From: Porodaedalea pini
Taxonomy: Eukaryota; Basidiomycota; Agaricomycetes; Hymenochaetales; Hymenochaetaceae
Assembly: GCA_002794775.1 (NCBI GenBank)
Contig: NBAY01000006.1
Coordinates: 1,054,001 to 1,118,000, forward strand
Direction: 5' to 3'
Length of the DNA: 64,000 nucleotides
Below the pieces are notes generated by a model. That model ran no database searches, had not been told where the DNA came from, and saw nothing but the letters and a program-made list of their open reading frames with translations. The position numbers and the translations under genes were made by a program. Below, piece by piece: positions 54,755 through 64,000 of this stretch (position 1 is its first letter; each line of letters starts with the position of its first letter).

Positions 54755-55090
54755 AATGGAGCCATGACCCTTATTCTTCGTAACATACAGCTCTCAATGA
54801 GATGGCAAATTCTCCGGTGAGTCGAATAGCGAAGTGTCAGCTGAGTCAATTTGATGAAGATCTGTGGACTGCAGAAGGTCCTCCATTGGCACATCGTCCA
54901 CCTCAGTCTGTCTTGAGTTATGCCGACTGAGAGTGTCTTCGTTGGCCATCAATTGCCCCTTGGCAGTTTCATGGACAGTGTATGCACAAATGTCTTGGAA
55001 TGTCTTCTTCTTCTTCACTGGTATGTCCATATAATTGATTTGCTTGTTTCTCTTCCCCATCTCAGTGGTTTGCTTGAAGTGTTGATGCAC
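54755..55090 (-). pseudogene. Possible 5' exon of the KDZ gene
   Basis: Minus-strand frame 54794-55090 of 98 codons with MGKRNKQINYMDIPVKKKK, placed where the N-terminus of the disrupted KDZ gene should be. No specific motif proves the link; it is inferred from position and strand. Confidence 0.4.
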
Positions 55091-55379
55091 ACCATGTCTT
55101 GCAAAGAACTGGTTGTATTGATGGTAAGCGGTGGCTGGAGTCGCATTCAGGATGAGGCTCGTGATTGCGATCTCAAACCGCGTGAGTAGGCTAGCTGATA
55201 TAATAATTACTATAAGGAGAAGTGAGATACATCAGACAAGTCATGAAAGAACGGAACTGAAAAGGCGTCTATAACAAATTCAACCCTGTTGGCATGCATC
55301 TCATCAAATAAGCGAGCCCCAAGTGAACCCAAACAATCCCAAACTGTGCCACTCTAATCAGTAGCTCCTTATGTGTGTG
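55091..55379. other. Unassigned DNA
   Basis: AT-rich, no recognised feature. Confidence 0.3.
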
Positions 55380-56470
55380 CCTGTGAGTCAGTGGCTGGGT
55401 CAATTCATGGGCTTGAGCACCCACTTCTCCTCTTTGACATCAGGGAGAACGTGTCATCTTTGTAGTTCTGCCAGTGCTCAGATTGTTCCCAGAGCTTCAC
55501 ATTGTACATGTTTGGCAAGATAACTTCTTGGTAGCCCCACTTGTGGTATTCCCTAGAAGCCTGTTTATGTGCTGAGAACATCGATGGAATGTATGACAGG
55601 CATACCTGCATGTGCTCTACAAGAGTATATAAATTTGCATGCTGTGAGGAAGCTGAAATGCATTTCCAGGAGCAAGTTCGTTGAAGAAGTATAATTCTTG
55701 CTCCTGTGCAAAGTCAGTACTATTTTGACATGCTTCGACAACATACTTACCTTGCTGATCTTTTGGTGATCATGCTTGGCCATCTCAGCTAGGAAGAGCT
55801 TGTACTCCGAGAGCTGCTTTTTGTCAGGGGAACGATATGCCACAGAGGCATTGCAGGGAGTCATTGTTTGCGTCTCCCAGGAAGAAAGAGGTCAAGTTCT
55901 ATACCAGAGCTTAGTTCATGTCCTACCTGAAACAAGTTTTACGCACCTTGGTGAGCATGAGGGCCTTGATCCTTCTGGTGTATGGAATGTGAGGACCAAC
56001 AAACAAGTCTATAACCAGACCCCATCGGTAAACTATTGTTGACGGGCCGTCAGGGACTTGCTGCACTTATCATACCATCATGAGTAGAATGGATAGAAAG
56101 TACTGACAGAGCATACCACAAACATCTCCAGCTTCTTCTCCTTTGAAAGACCAGGCAACAAGTTACTGGCAGTCCTTCAAATACTTCCAGACACCTTATC
56201 CAATATGGGGTTGTAAGTGCTAATGATAAGCCTGGAGAGTAGTCCAACTGGCCAAAGCGAGCTATGAACCTCTCTGTGTTGACCATCTTATGGAAGAACC
56301 CATCATCAGTCAGAGATCCTATCTGGGATGCCACTGGGGACATGCATTAATGAATGCCAAAACACTTGCTTGCCTTCTTGGTGCTCAAAGTCGAGCATTA
56401 CAAGTTTACATGAGCTCTCCAGCTGTGTCTCCAAGTTCCAGAGTCCACTGTCCACCTAGGAAATGAGTTG
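55380..56470 (-). pseudogene. Threonyl-tRNA synthetase relic
   Basis: Minus-strand blocks in family order: KLVMLDFEHQEGKQVFWHS, SPDKKQLSEYKLFLAEMAKH with DHQKI, an [17 protein letters not shown] block after an intron, [20 protein letters not shown] with EHWQNYKDD, and [10 protein letters not shown]. They match the second additional domain and the start of the class II catalytic core (motif 1 and the LKPMNCPGHC site). The Cys of PMNCPGH is a TGA, and several other stops and frame changes occur. Everything after the LKPMN site is missing. The real enzyme loads Thr onto tRNA; this copy cannot. Confidence 0.8.
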
Positions 56471-57934
56471 ACTCAGCTGAGTGAATAGAAATCATGCTCG
56501 TTGCGATGACAGACAAGGAGGAAGAGCTCATTGCGTGCCTTTCCCTCTCTTTGGTAAATGCCACAGAGCTCGGTGGCTAAAGATGTTGAGGAGGTCTGAA
56601 CTACTTATTATCCTTCAGTAATTGACTGTTGAGTAAAATTACACAACCAGTATGAAATAGAGAAGTAGGGCTAAATGACAATATAAATTTTACTGAAAGA
56701 CTGTTCCAGAGGACGCTAGCATGTTTGAATTTTCTCACGCCACTGACATTTGGAACCTCAGAACCTGTTGAGTTCTTCTTATAATTCAAGAACTAGAGAA
56801 GTAACTGACACGAAACAACTTCCATCTGAAAGAGTGTTAAAAACAACATAGATTTGAACTTAATTTAACATTGCAGGAGCATAACTTTGGGGTGATCCAG
56901 AAGACGGACATGTTTAAGTGAAAGTCATTCAAACTTTCACTTGGAAACCATTCCTCCTGACTTGAACTTTCATGTATCCTAGCACATTCTTGATGTCAAC
57001 TATATGACACATGGAGTTAGTTCTGAGTATGCACAGGGATGGTTATATACTGCTCTCAAAATATTTTAATGCCTTGAAAGATAACAAAGGTGAAGATAAT
57101 ATGAAATTGTGACGAAAGTTGTTAAAATACCTACTTTTCCATGCCCCAAACATTGCTGAGGGTCAGTATTACATTCTTATAGAGTGAAAGATTTATTAAA
57201 TACTGCTATATGTCATATTCATATTTTGGGACACTACATATGCCAAAATTTGAAGGTCAAGAATTGCAATAAATACAACTTCGAGGAACATTTAGCATAT
57301 TGAACAACTTTTGCACAATTGACTCCCAATTTTGACATCCATTAAGCTCACTAGCCTTCAACAATCATGTACAATACTTATCTGTGTTTCATATAGTCTT
57401 CCAATACACTTTCAGCCCCTCATCTGGGCAAGACAAATTAAAAAGTCAATGGGAGCTTCCTGCCACCAGATCGGCATCCATCAGCATGTTTTATTTCAAG
57501 CAGAAGATGAACATGTCTTGCTATATATGGCATCCAAGTTCCTTAATGTGGTCTGCTCCAATCTTTGTGAACCTTTGTGTCAGCACTTTTTTTGACTTGC
57601 ACAGTGCCATTTAGCTCTACATTGACACATTCTCTCAAAATCTACTCTTAAGTTTTCATGCTGAGGATTCTCTATAGTATAGCACAGTTGTATGGGGAGC
57701 TATGCAATACACAATTAAATCTGCTACTCTATCACAATCTACGTTTAACCAGGTGGAACAAAGATGCCTACATCGCTGTGGAGCTATGCCTGCACAAATA
57801 TATGCAAGGCATATGCATAGGTGCTGCATCCCCTGCGCTCACCATGAGGAACTCTATTGACAAAACATTGAGCAATCGACCTGTATTACATATAAACTGT
57901 ATGATATGATATGATGATGAAGGTTTTAGATTAC
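56471..57934. other. AT-rich intergenic DNA
   Basis: About 1.5 kb without a recognisable gene or repeat end. Only short frames with low-information products. Confidence 0.35.
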
Positions 57935-58620
57935 TTACGAGTCGTTGAATATACCTATTTTCGTGCCTCTGGTAACAACATAGAAATTACATCTTCTACC
58001 AGACGGCACTGCAGATGGAGCAAGGCCATTCATCTCAGCGGAATGAGTTGGCAGGCTATCTTGAAAGAGAGCCATGTGGATGTAGCACATGTCAATACCC
58101 ACAACCTCCTCATCAACAACCTCACAAAAATGTGAGCTCAGGTGTTCTGCAAGTGGTAGTGGACCAGAATTAGGGCTTAACCTCAATCTTGAGGCCCTGA
58201 TCGCACTGAGGATGTTATCTGTTGTCTTCTGGTCTTCAGCATCATGCTGACGATGCTCATGGTGACTGGAAGATCCTTGAAATATGAAATCATTAATAAA
58301 TATTTTGAGAAAATATACAAAGAGACTTACCAGTCGCAAATGGACCATGGGCCTGGTCTGCTGGCTGTTCAACCAAACTTGTGTCAAGCATTGCCAAATA
58401 CAGTTGCAATTCTGCAACACTCCTAGCTTCCTTGGTATCGAGGAAGCTCCAGATGGCTTGGCATACTCTATGCAAATTCTCTTGTACAAATAAATTAGAC
58501 ATTGAAAAAATAAATATATTTGGTCAGCTCACCTCACAGAACTTTAACATTTATCAGTTGCCTCAAATGCTCAGTCTCTGCAGCAGCTGCAGCTTTGGTG
58601 AACTTGAATGGTGATGAGTG
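57935..58620 (-). CDS. Gene piece with RNase H1 N-terminal (viroplasmin)-like domain
   Basis: Blocks: KFTKAAAAAETEHLRQLINV near 58600, then QAIWSFLDTKEARSVAELQL with YLAMLDTSLVEQ up to a donor GTAAGT at about 58332, then GSSSHHEHRQ after an acceptor, and finally RRCNFYVVTRGTKIGIFNDS before another donor GTAAGT at about 57940. The last block resembles the small fold at the N-terminus of eukaryotic RNase H1, which binds RNA/DNA hybrids. The downstream exon that would finish that fold was not found, so the gene may be incomplete. The assignment rests on a short motif. Confidence 0.45.
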
Positions 58621-59143
58621 ACTGCTTGATCAGTCTCCATTGTTGGCACTGGCATCTATGCTTTCTGAATGTAAAAAAAATCAACCACATACAGAGAATG
58701 GTTGGTGGGACAGATCGCGGGTGGAGGTGAAAGACGGAAATCTTCATACCTATGAATGACTTGGGAGAATCACAAAAACACCACTTTTCATAGACTGATT
58801 GGTAGACTATGTGTAAGAATTCAGAAGCAACCCCAGATGGGCTAAATATCAGGCATCCCAGGGAATGAATAAACCTTACAGTGGTAATTTTCTTTAATCT
58901 TGTTTCTAGAATTGTACAGGAAGTCATCCATCAGTGTTGACCTGATTCCCTTCATTCCATAGTCTGGCCGGCTAGGGAGTGCAACTGAAAAGAACAATTA
59001 AGTGTGTAAGTAACTCATTGACATGCAACTGCTGACCTGCTGGCTGCAATTTAGAATATTCTTCATTGCAGATCTGCACCCTACTTCTTCAGATCAACAA
59101 TTCACAGAATGATAGAGAAGTATCCCCTTTTTTCTTGCCTTGG
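58621..59143. other. Intergenic DNA
   Basis: No recognised gene. One minus-strand frame (58571-58927) has no recognisable domain and overlaps the upstream side of the preceding gene piece. Confidence 0.3.
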
Positions 59144-59589
59144 TGTCAGCAATGGACTATGGATATGCAAGAGGTAATTGGGTCACACAGAACTCAGTCA
59201 ATAGAGAGGAGGAGAGAGAGAGAGCGGTGAGTCAGGGGAGCTGATACAGCACAAGGAGAAGAGACAGCTTCTGGACATAGCCAGGTAGAATTGACCAGGT
59301 TGAAACTAAGGGATAAGTACAGGAGGACTACCTACTTATATACCCTTCAGAGGCTGCACACAGACTAGGGAATTAGCTACTACATAAGGATAGATGAAAG
59401 AACGTCATAGAACTTCATGGAACAATAGTGTCATAGGATCAGTCAGTGAGTGATGAGAGTGTGGGGAAAAGGACATAATGGATATGAGTAAACTGAAATA
59501 AGTGTGATTAGTAATGACTGGATAAGATATGATAAGATAAGATAACAGGGAATGATAATAAAAATGAAAATGATTAATTGTTCATGACA
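59144..59589 (-). repeat. Solo LTR of a second retrotransposon family
   Basis: 446 bp. On the minus strand it starts TGTCATGAAC, has a TATA box in GGGTATATAAGTAGG about 230 bases in, a pyrimidine-rich stretch after it, and ends GCTGACA; so TGTCA...TGACA. Flanks are CTTGG and CTCAG, a target duplication only if two transitions are allowed. Unlike the TGTTAG family of elements A-F. Confidence 0.6.
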
Positions 59590-60689
59590 CTCAGAGGTTG
59601 GCACAATCAATGGGACTCACACAGTTTTGCTTCTTTGTGCAAAATTAGTTCTTCTACCTAACAAAGGCTGATGAGCATATACTTACCTCCAGATTTTAAA
59701 TTCCTTGACGTTAGCTTCAGTGTGTTTTGTTTGTAACTTAAGGAGCTAGAAATGAGGTTTGGAGACACATTGCAACACTATTGGGCTGTGATTAGACAGA
59801 ATTCTAAGTGAGCTCCACAGAAACAGTTTCTAGAAATACATCAGATGGTCTCCTTTCCAGACAGATTTGCCATGAGCAGGTCTCAGTGTAGAACTGCATG
59901 GCAGTTTGATTCTGCGACATAGCTAAGTATAAGAGACTCACAGTGAAGCCATACTACTCAGAAGTTGAACTAAAGAGAGGAAGCAGCCTTTCCCCCTAGA
60001 CTTGCTATATGGCTATGTAGATCACAGTAGTGAGGCATTGGTTCAGGGTATATGCATGATCTTGGAGATCCAGCACAATTGCTACAGATATCATAGTCCT
60101 CAGTCATGTTTTCTATAATTTTATGTTCTGATCTGAAATTTATATTATAATATCTTTTGGTCCAATTTTCAGTTCAACAACACTCACCTTTGACATCTGT
60201 TCATTTTTCCCCTTACTGTTCCTCCAGCTCACAATACTCTCCTACTTCTGTGTTAAACCTTCAGCTCACCAATGGGCCATAAATCATGGGCATGTCCAGT
60301 GCAAATGGACTGGCTTTTGAGCTGAATTGACCGCTTCCATGATGCGCAACAGTCCTCATCTACTCCTACGTTTTTCAGTGCGATTATGGAGGAATGGTTC
60401 ATGTCATTCCTATTACCGAATGAAGTGATGGACCAGGAGTGAACAAAGCTAAAAGAAGATTTTGCAAGCATAAGTGTTGCTTTCACTAGTCACAAGAATT
60501 CATGAGATTTAACTCTGCAACAGAAAATACATAACTGGTTCTACAATGGCAAGCCTAACCCAGGTAGATCAGGAATAACAAGCAATGCCTTTTTTCTTGA
60601 CCTTGCAAAGGCACCAGTGAAGTGAGGCTATTATCAGCAGCATACAGCATACATGGCCATGTGTCCCAATCAACTCAAGTTGTAAGCAG
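59590..60689. other. Intergenic DNA
   Basis: AT-rich, no recognised gene. Confidence 0.3.
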
Positions 60690-61015
60690 ATGCTGATTAT
60701 AAGAAGCATTGCGAGGAAGCTGAGGCAGCTGGGATTGAGCCAGAGAAGACTTTGTATCAGGCATACCACAAGGCCAAGAGAGCAGTAGGCCGACAGCCCA
60801 AGATTTCCATGACATGGTCAGGAGATCAAGTGGCAGCATACATGAAAGAACATGAGTCCGATGAAGTTAAAGCCCATGCTCAGATGCTAGCTAATGATTA
60901 TAATACCCGCAAGATAGATTTAATTGAGCCTGAAGATGATGACGACACTGAAGAAGAACGTAAGAGTAGCAAGGTCAATAAAGAGGCTGCAGCATGCATG
61001 AAGCTTGACGTGTGA
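60690..61015 (+). CDS. Exon of an unknown gene, cut by element F
   Basis: Open frame reading ADYKKHCEEAEAAG, EKTLYQAYHKAKRAVGRQPK, ISMTWSGDQVAAYM, then an acidic tail (EPEDDDDTEEERKSS) and ACMKLDV. A GTGAGT donor follows at about 61012 and an acceptor-like CACAG ends at 61061, where element F begins. No family recognised. The start is not clear. Confidence 0.45.
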
Positions 61016-61062
61016 GTACTAGAATCTAACTTTGTCACACATCTCCTAACTTGTCTCACAGT

Positions 61063-61487
61063 TGTTAGGCGGGAGTCCGGGAGATGACTCGGACTGGGCA
61101 GGCCTCGGCTGACAGTCGTCTGGGACGTGCTATACTCGAGTGGGGACTTGGGACACGCTATACTCAGGCTAGGTCGTCACGGAGGTAAGAGGATTAATAC
61201 AAGTCTAGACTAATACAAGGGGGACGAGTCTCACCTAGGTCGTCGCAGAGGTAAGAGGAAAAGCAGAACAAGGAGTTCATGCGATTCCTGAGACCTTATA
61301 TAGCGACGACCGTGAGACTATATTACCTAACATTACATAACGAGCAGGAATGGAACGAATGAAGGTCATGTGAAGGGAGTGTGGGAAGTGATTGGAAAGG
61401 TGATTAAAGATAATAAGAAGGAGCGGTTAAAGGAAGAGGAAAAGGGAAAGGGGAATTAAAGAAAGGGTGAAAGTTCGAGTTCTGACA
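61063..61487 (-). repeat. 3' LTR of element F
   Basis: 425 bp. On the minus strand it begins TGTCAGAAC rather than TGTTAGAAC and ends CCTAACA. Confidence 0.93.
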
Positions 61488-64000
61488 TTACCCCCCCCTC
61501 AAGGTTGGGCGTCCCGACCAACCAAGATCGCGGTTGTCTGGCTCGGTGTCGATGAAGCGTGGGCGAAGTCGTTGGCGAGGAATTTCGAGTTTTCGAGGGG
61601 CGTCGGGGTGTTTTTGATAGAATTCAGCGATCGCCTCCTTCGCGTTCTCACCAAAGTCCATCTCGGGCTGCCACGTCGGTTCGTTGTAGCCAACCCACTT
61701 GACGAGGTATTGTAGCTTCCCTCGGTGCAGACGCGAGTCTAGGACTTCCTCAATCTCGTACTCTTCCTCGTTGTCGACGATGTCAGGTGGCGGCGGTGGC
61801 TGTTGTTTCTGACTTTCGAAGGACGGTTCGACTGCGGGTTTCAGCAGGGCCTCATTGAAGACCGGGTGGACCTTTTTCCATCGCTTTGGGAGTTTGAGCT
61901 TGTACGCACTCGCTCCCACCTTGTCGACGATCTTGAAGGGACCATACCACTTGTCCGCTAGTTTCTTCATCGGCGAGTCTGTGCTGATGTTTTGCCCATC
62001 GAGGAAAATCTTGTCTCCAGCCTTGTACTCTACCGAAGCTCCTGCTGTCCGGTCGTGGTAGTGCTTCATGTCCTCTGCCGCCTTGACCAGATTGTCCTTT
62101 GCTACGCGATGAGTCTCCTTGATGTGCTTCGCGAATTCTTCTGCCGACATGTTGGCAGAGGAAGTTCGTACAGTGTCGAAGCTCTTAGGGTGACGTCCGG
62201 TGTTCATGTAGAAGGGTGACATTTTTGTCGCCGAGTGTTTGCGGTTATTGTAAGCAAACTCTGCGAGGGGGAGCCAGTCTTTCCAGTCTGATTGCCGATG
62301 GTCAACGAAGAGTCGGAGATACTGTTTGAGCTCTTGGTTGACACGTTCCGTCTGACCATCTGTTTGTGGGTGGTACGCGGTTGACAGGTTGCCTTCGATG
62401 TGCAGGAGATTGTACAGCTCCTTCATCATCGACGCATCAAACTGCGTGCCTCGGTCATGGATGATCTTCTTTGGTAGGCCATGGAGACGGAAGACGTGGT
62501 CACGGTATAACTGAGCCATACCTTCCACTGACAATTTCGTCGTTGTCGGGATCACATGCATCTGTTTCGAGAACCTGTCCACAAAGACGCAGATCGCGTT
62601 GTGTCCCTTAGAGTCCAGGAGCTCTCCAATTAGGTTGACCGTGACAATTTCCCAGGGACCTTCAGGGACTGTGTTTGGATGAAGCGGCCTCGACCTGGAC
62701 GTTCTTAAGGCTTTTGTCTGTTGACAACGGTCGCATCCTCGGACGTATGCTCGGACATCGGAGAACATCGACGCCCACCAGAAATTGCGACGGACGAGCT
62801 CTACTGTCTTCGATGCTCCCGGATGACCGGCCAGTACCGAGTCGTGGCACTCTTGTAACATGGCCTCCTTCATTGTCGACGGAACGTATATCTTGTCTTT
62901 CATCCGCCACAACCCGTCGACTTCCGTCATGTTCATCAGCCTCTCCGACTCGTCCTGCGCCCTCTGCACTTCACCCACTCGTTCCACCACCTCGTCACGC
63001 GATGTTCGTACCACTCCACGGTTCAGCCACTTGTCCTTGATGAACACGACACTGTCGTTGTCATCCTTGCCCTGATCATAGCCCGCCATGTGTGACAGCA
63101 AGTCGGCCTTGCCCATCATCTTCCCCAACTTGTGTTCGAGGTGGAAGTCGAATTCTTCAAGTTCGGTCCGCCAGCGAGCTTGACGATAGCTCAGCTTCTG
63201 CGCTGACCTGAAGTAGGTGAGGTTGGCGTGGTCGGACCAGATTTTGATCTTGTGGCGAGCGCCAAGGAGGTACTGCCGCCACTCCTTGAGCGCTGAAACG
63301 ATTGCGAGCATCTCCTTGTCGTAGATCTCGTAGTTTCGTTCCGCTGGTTCGAGTGCCTCTGATCTGTAGGCGATCACCCTCCACTTTCCTTCCTGCTTCT
63401 GCAACAACACACCGCCGAGTGCAAAGTTTGACGAGTCCGCCTCCACGCGGAAAGGGCCTTCGTCGTTGGCGATGGCTAGGACTGGAGGTGAGCAGAGATG
63501 TCGTCTCAGCTCCTCGAACGCTTCCTGCTGTTCGGTCTCCCATACCCAGTCCTTCTTGCCTGTTAACGATGTTAACGGTCGGACTACCTTGCTGTAGTCC
63601 TTAATAAACCGTCTCAGCCAGTTTCCCATGCCAAGGAACTGTTGCAGCTCCTTGAGGTTTCGTGGGACAGGCCAGTTCACAATCGTGTCCGTCTTTGCCA
63701 GGTCAGCCCTGATCTCGCCGTTGCCAATGATGTGACCGAGGTACTTGACGACTTTGGCATCGAATTCGCACTTCTCCGGCTTCAGGTATAGGCCGTTTTC
63801 TCGGAGGATCTGGAGTACACGCCTCGACGTGTCGATATGCTCCTCGATGGTTTCTGAGAGGATTAGGATGTCGTCGAGGTATACGATGATCAGGTTAGCG
63901 TAGATCAGGTCCTTGAAGATGTGGTTAACAAAAGCCTGGAACGTTGCCGGTGCATTGCAAAGGCCAAAGAACATGACCGTTGGTTCGAAGAGGCCCATGT
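61488..64000 (-). CDS. pol: Pol of element F, partial
   Basis: 837 codons visible, open to the window edge. RT from before YLDDILI, RNase H (EADSSNFALGG), integrase zinc module and D, D, E residues (DRGTQF kept), WYGPF, and a chromodomain (KLQYLVKWVGYNEPTWQPE). Ends TLRGG with TAA (61488-61490) touching the LTR. No stop or frame change seen. Confidence 0.94.
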   Translation of the reverse strand, partial: MGLFEPTVMFFGLCNAPATFQAFVNHIFKDLIYANLIIVYLDDILILSETIEEHIDTSRRVLQILRENGLYLKPEKCEFDAKVVKYLGHIIGNGEIRADLAKTDTIVNWPVPRNLKELQQFLGMGNWLRRFIKDYSKVVRPLTSLTGKKDWVWETEQQEAFEELRRHLCSPPVLAIANDEGPFRVEADSSNFALGGVLLQKQEGKWRVIAYRSEALEPAERNYEIYDKEMLAIVSALKEWRQYLLGARHKIKIWSDHANLTYFRSAQKLSYRQARWRTELEEFDFHLEHKLGKMMGKADLLSHMAGYDQGKDDNDSVVFIKDKWLNRGVVRTSRDEVVERVGEVQRAQDESERLMNMTEVDGLWRMKDKIYVPSTMKEAMLQECHDSVLAGHPGASKTVELVRRNFWWASMFSDVRAYVRGCDRCQQTKALRTSRSRPLHPNTVPEGPWEIVTVNLIGELLDSKGHNAICVFVDRFSKQMHVIPTTTKLSVEGMAQLYRDHVFRLHGLPKKIIHDRGTQFDASMMKELYNLLHIEGNLSTAYHPQTDGQTERVNQELKQYLRLFVDHRQSDWKDWLPLAEFAYNNRKHSATKMSPFYMNTGRHPKSFDTVRTSSANMSAEEFAKHIKETHRVAKDNLVKAAEDMKHYHDRTAGASVEYKAGDKIFLDGQNISTDSPMKKLADKWYGPFKIVDKVGASAYKLKLPKRWKKVHPVFNEALLKPAVEPSFESQKQQPPPPPDIVDNEEEYEIEEVLDSRLHRGKLQYLVKWVGYNEPTWQPEMDFGENAKEAIAEFYQKHPDAPRKLEIPRQRLRPRFIDTEPDNRDLGWSGRPTLRGG

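Larger units (their letters stand above)
61063..64000 (-). mobile_element. Element F: Gypsy chromovirus, right part beyond the window
   Basis: Minus strand: 3' LTR, purine tract and the C-terminal two thirds of Pol, without lesion in the visible part. Target-site half is ACAGT at 61058-61062. Gag, ORF0 and the 5' LTR lie outside. Confidence 0.94.

Noticed and set aside
57935..58620. Second KDZ transposase
   Set aside because: Only short Cys-poor blocks are present; none of the KDZ core motifs (HLPAHG, SYDIGCQW) occur here.

Overview
The window looks like a transposon-dominated stretch of a filamentous basidiomycete genome, most likely an agaricomycete. Evidence: short (about 55-70 bp) GT-AG introns in the intact genes, Ty3/Gypsy chromoviruses with C-terminal chromodomains, a KDZ-type transposase gene with a CxC2-like cysteine cluster, an Argonaute relic, and defective transposons whose nonsense codons are all TGA. 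No prokaryotic signal is present.

Layout. 1-5550: element A, a minus-strand Gypsy chromovirus cut by the window edge. 5551-8931: unique DNA with one half of a TTCTTATA-rich transposon end and an intact four-exon short-chain dehydrogenase gene (7576-8520, minus). 8932-15200: element B, a complete plus-strand chromovirus with LTRs that look identical by eye and a perfect 5-bp target duplication. 15201-20900: a mosaic of broken host gene pieces (DNA topoisomerase I, a PH-domain piece, a CaMKK-like kinase piece) joined by two duplicated segments. 21039-24068: two intact genes facing tail to tail, a tyrosine recombinase and an unrecognised 363-residue protein. 24337-26601: Argonaute pseudogene. 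27354-28430: a 1.08-kb foldback element with arms of about 487 bp. 28740-30400: AT-rich degenerate repeats. 30411-55090: one KDZ transposase gene (minus) split by a transposon stack: element C (35435-41714) and element D (41874-54754). D carries element E (42159-48400, minus) inside its 5' LTR and a solo LTR (49379-49804) inside its gag. 55380-61062: decayed threonyl-tRNA synthetase, a gene piece with an RNase H1 N-terminal-like domain, a solo LTR of a second family, and an unknown exon. 61063-64000: element F, minus, running off the window.

The six related Gypsy elements share one design. An 11-nt tract directly after the 5' LTR is complementary to the predicted 5' end of the transcript, as in the self-priming Tf1/sushi group. 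Gag and Pol are separate frames joined by a GGGTTTT -1 frameshift site followed six bases later by a conserved hairpin. Upstream of gag lies an almost ATG-free leader of about 0.9 kb that nevertheless holds a conserved 95-98 codon frame (called ORF0 here) and an ATG-less 5' extension of the gag frame. Copies differ in age. B is apparently intact and recent. E, A and F are nearly intact. C and D are riddled with TGA codons at arginine positions, the expected footprint of CpG-to-TpG decay.

The most promising candidates for something new are the ORF0/ATG-free leader of the chromovirus family and the tyrosine recombinase plus partner gene pair, which is intact in a neighbourhood where almost everything else is broken.
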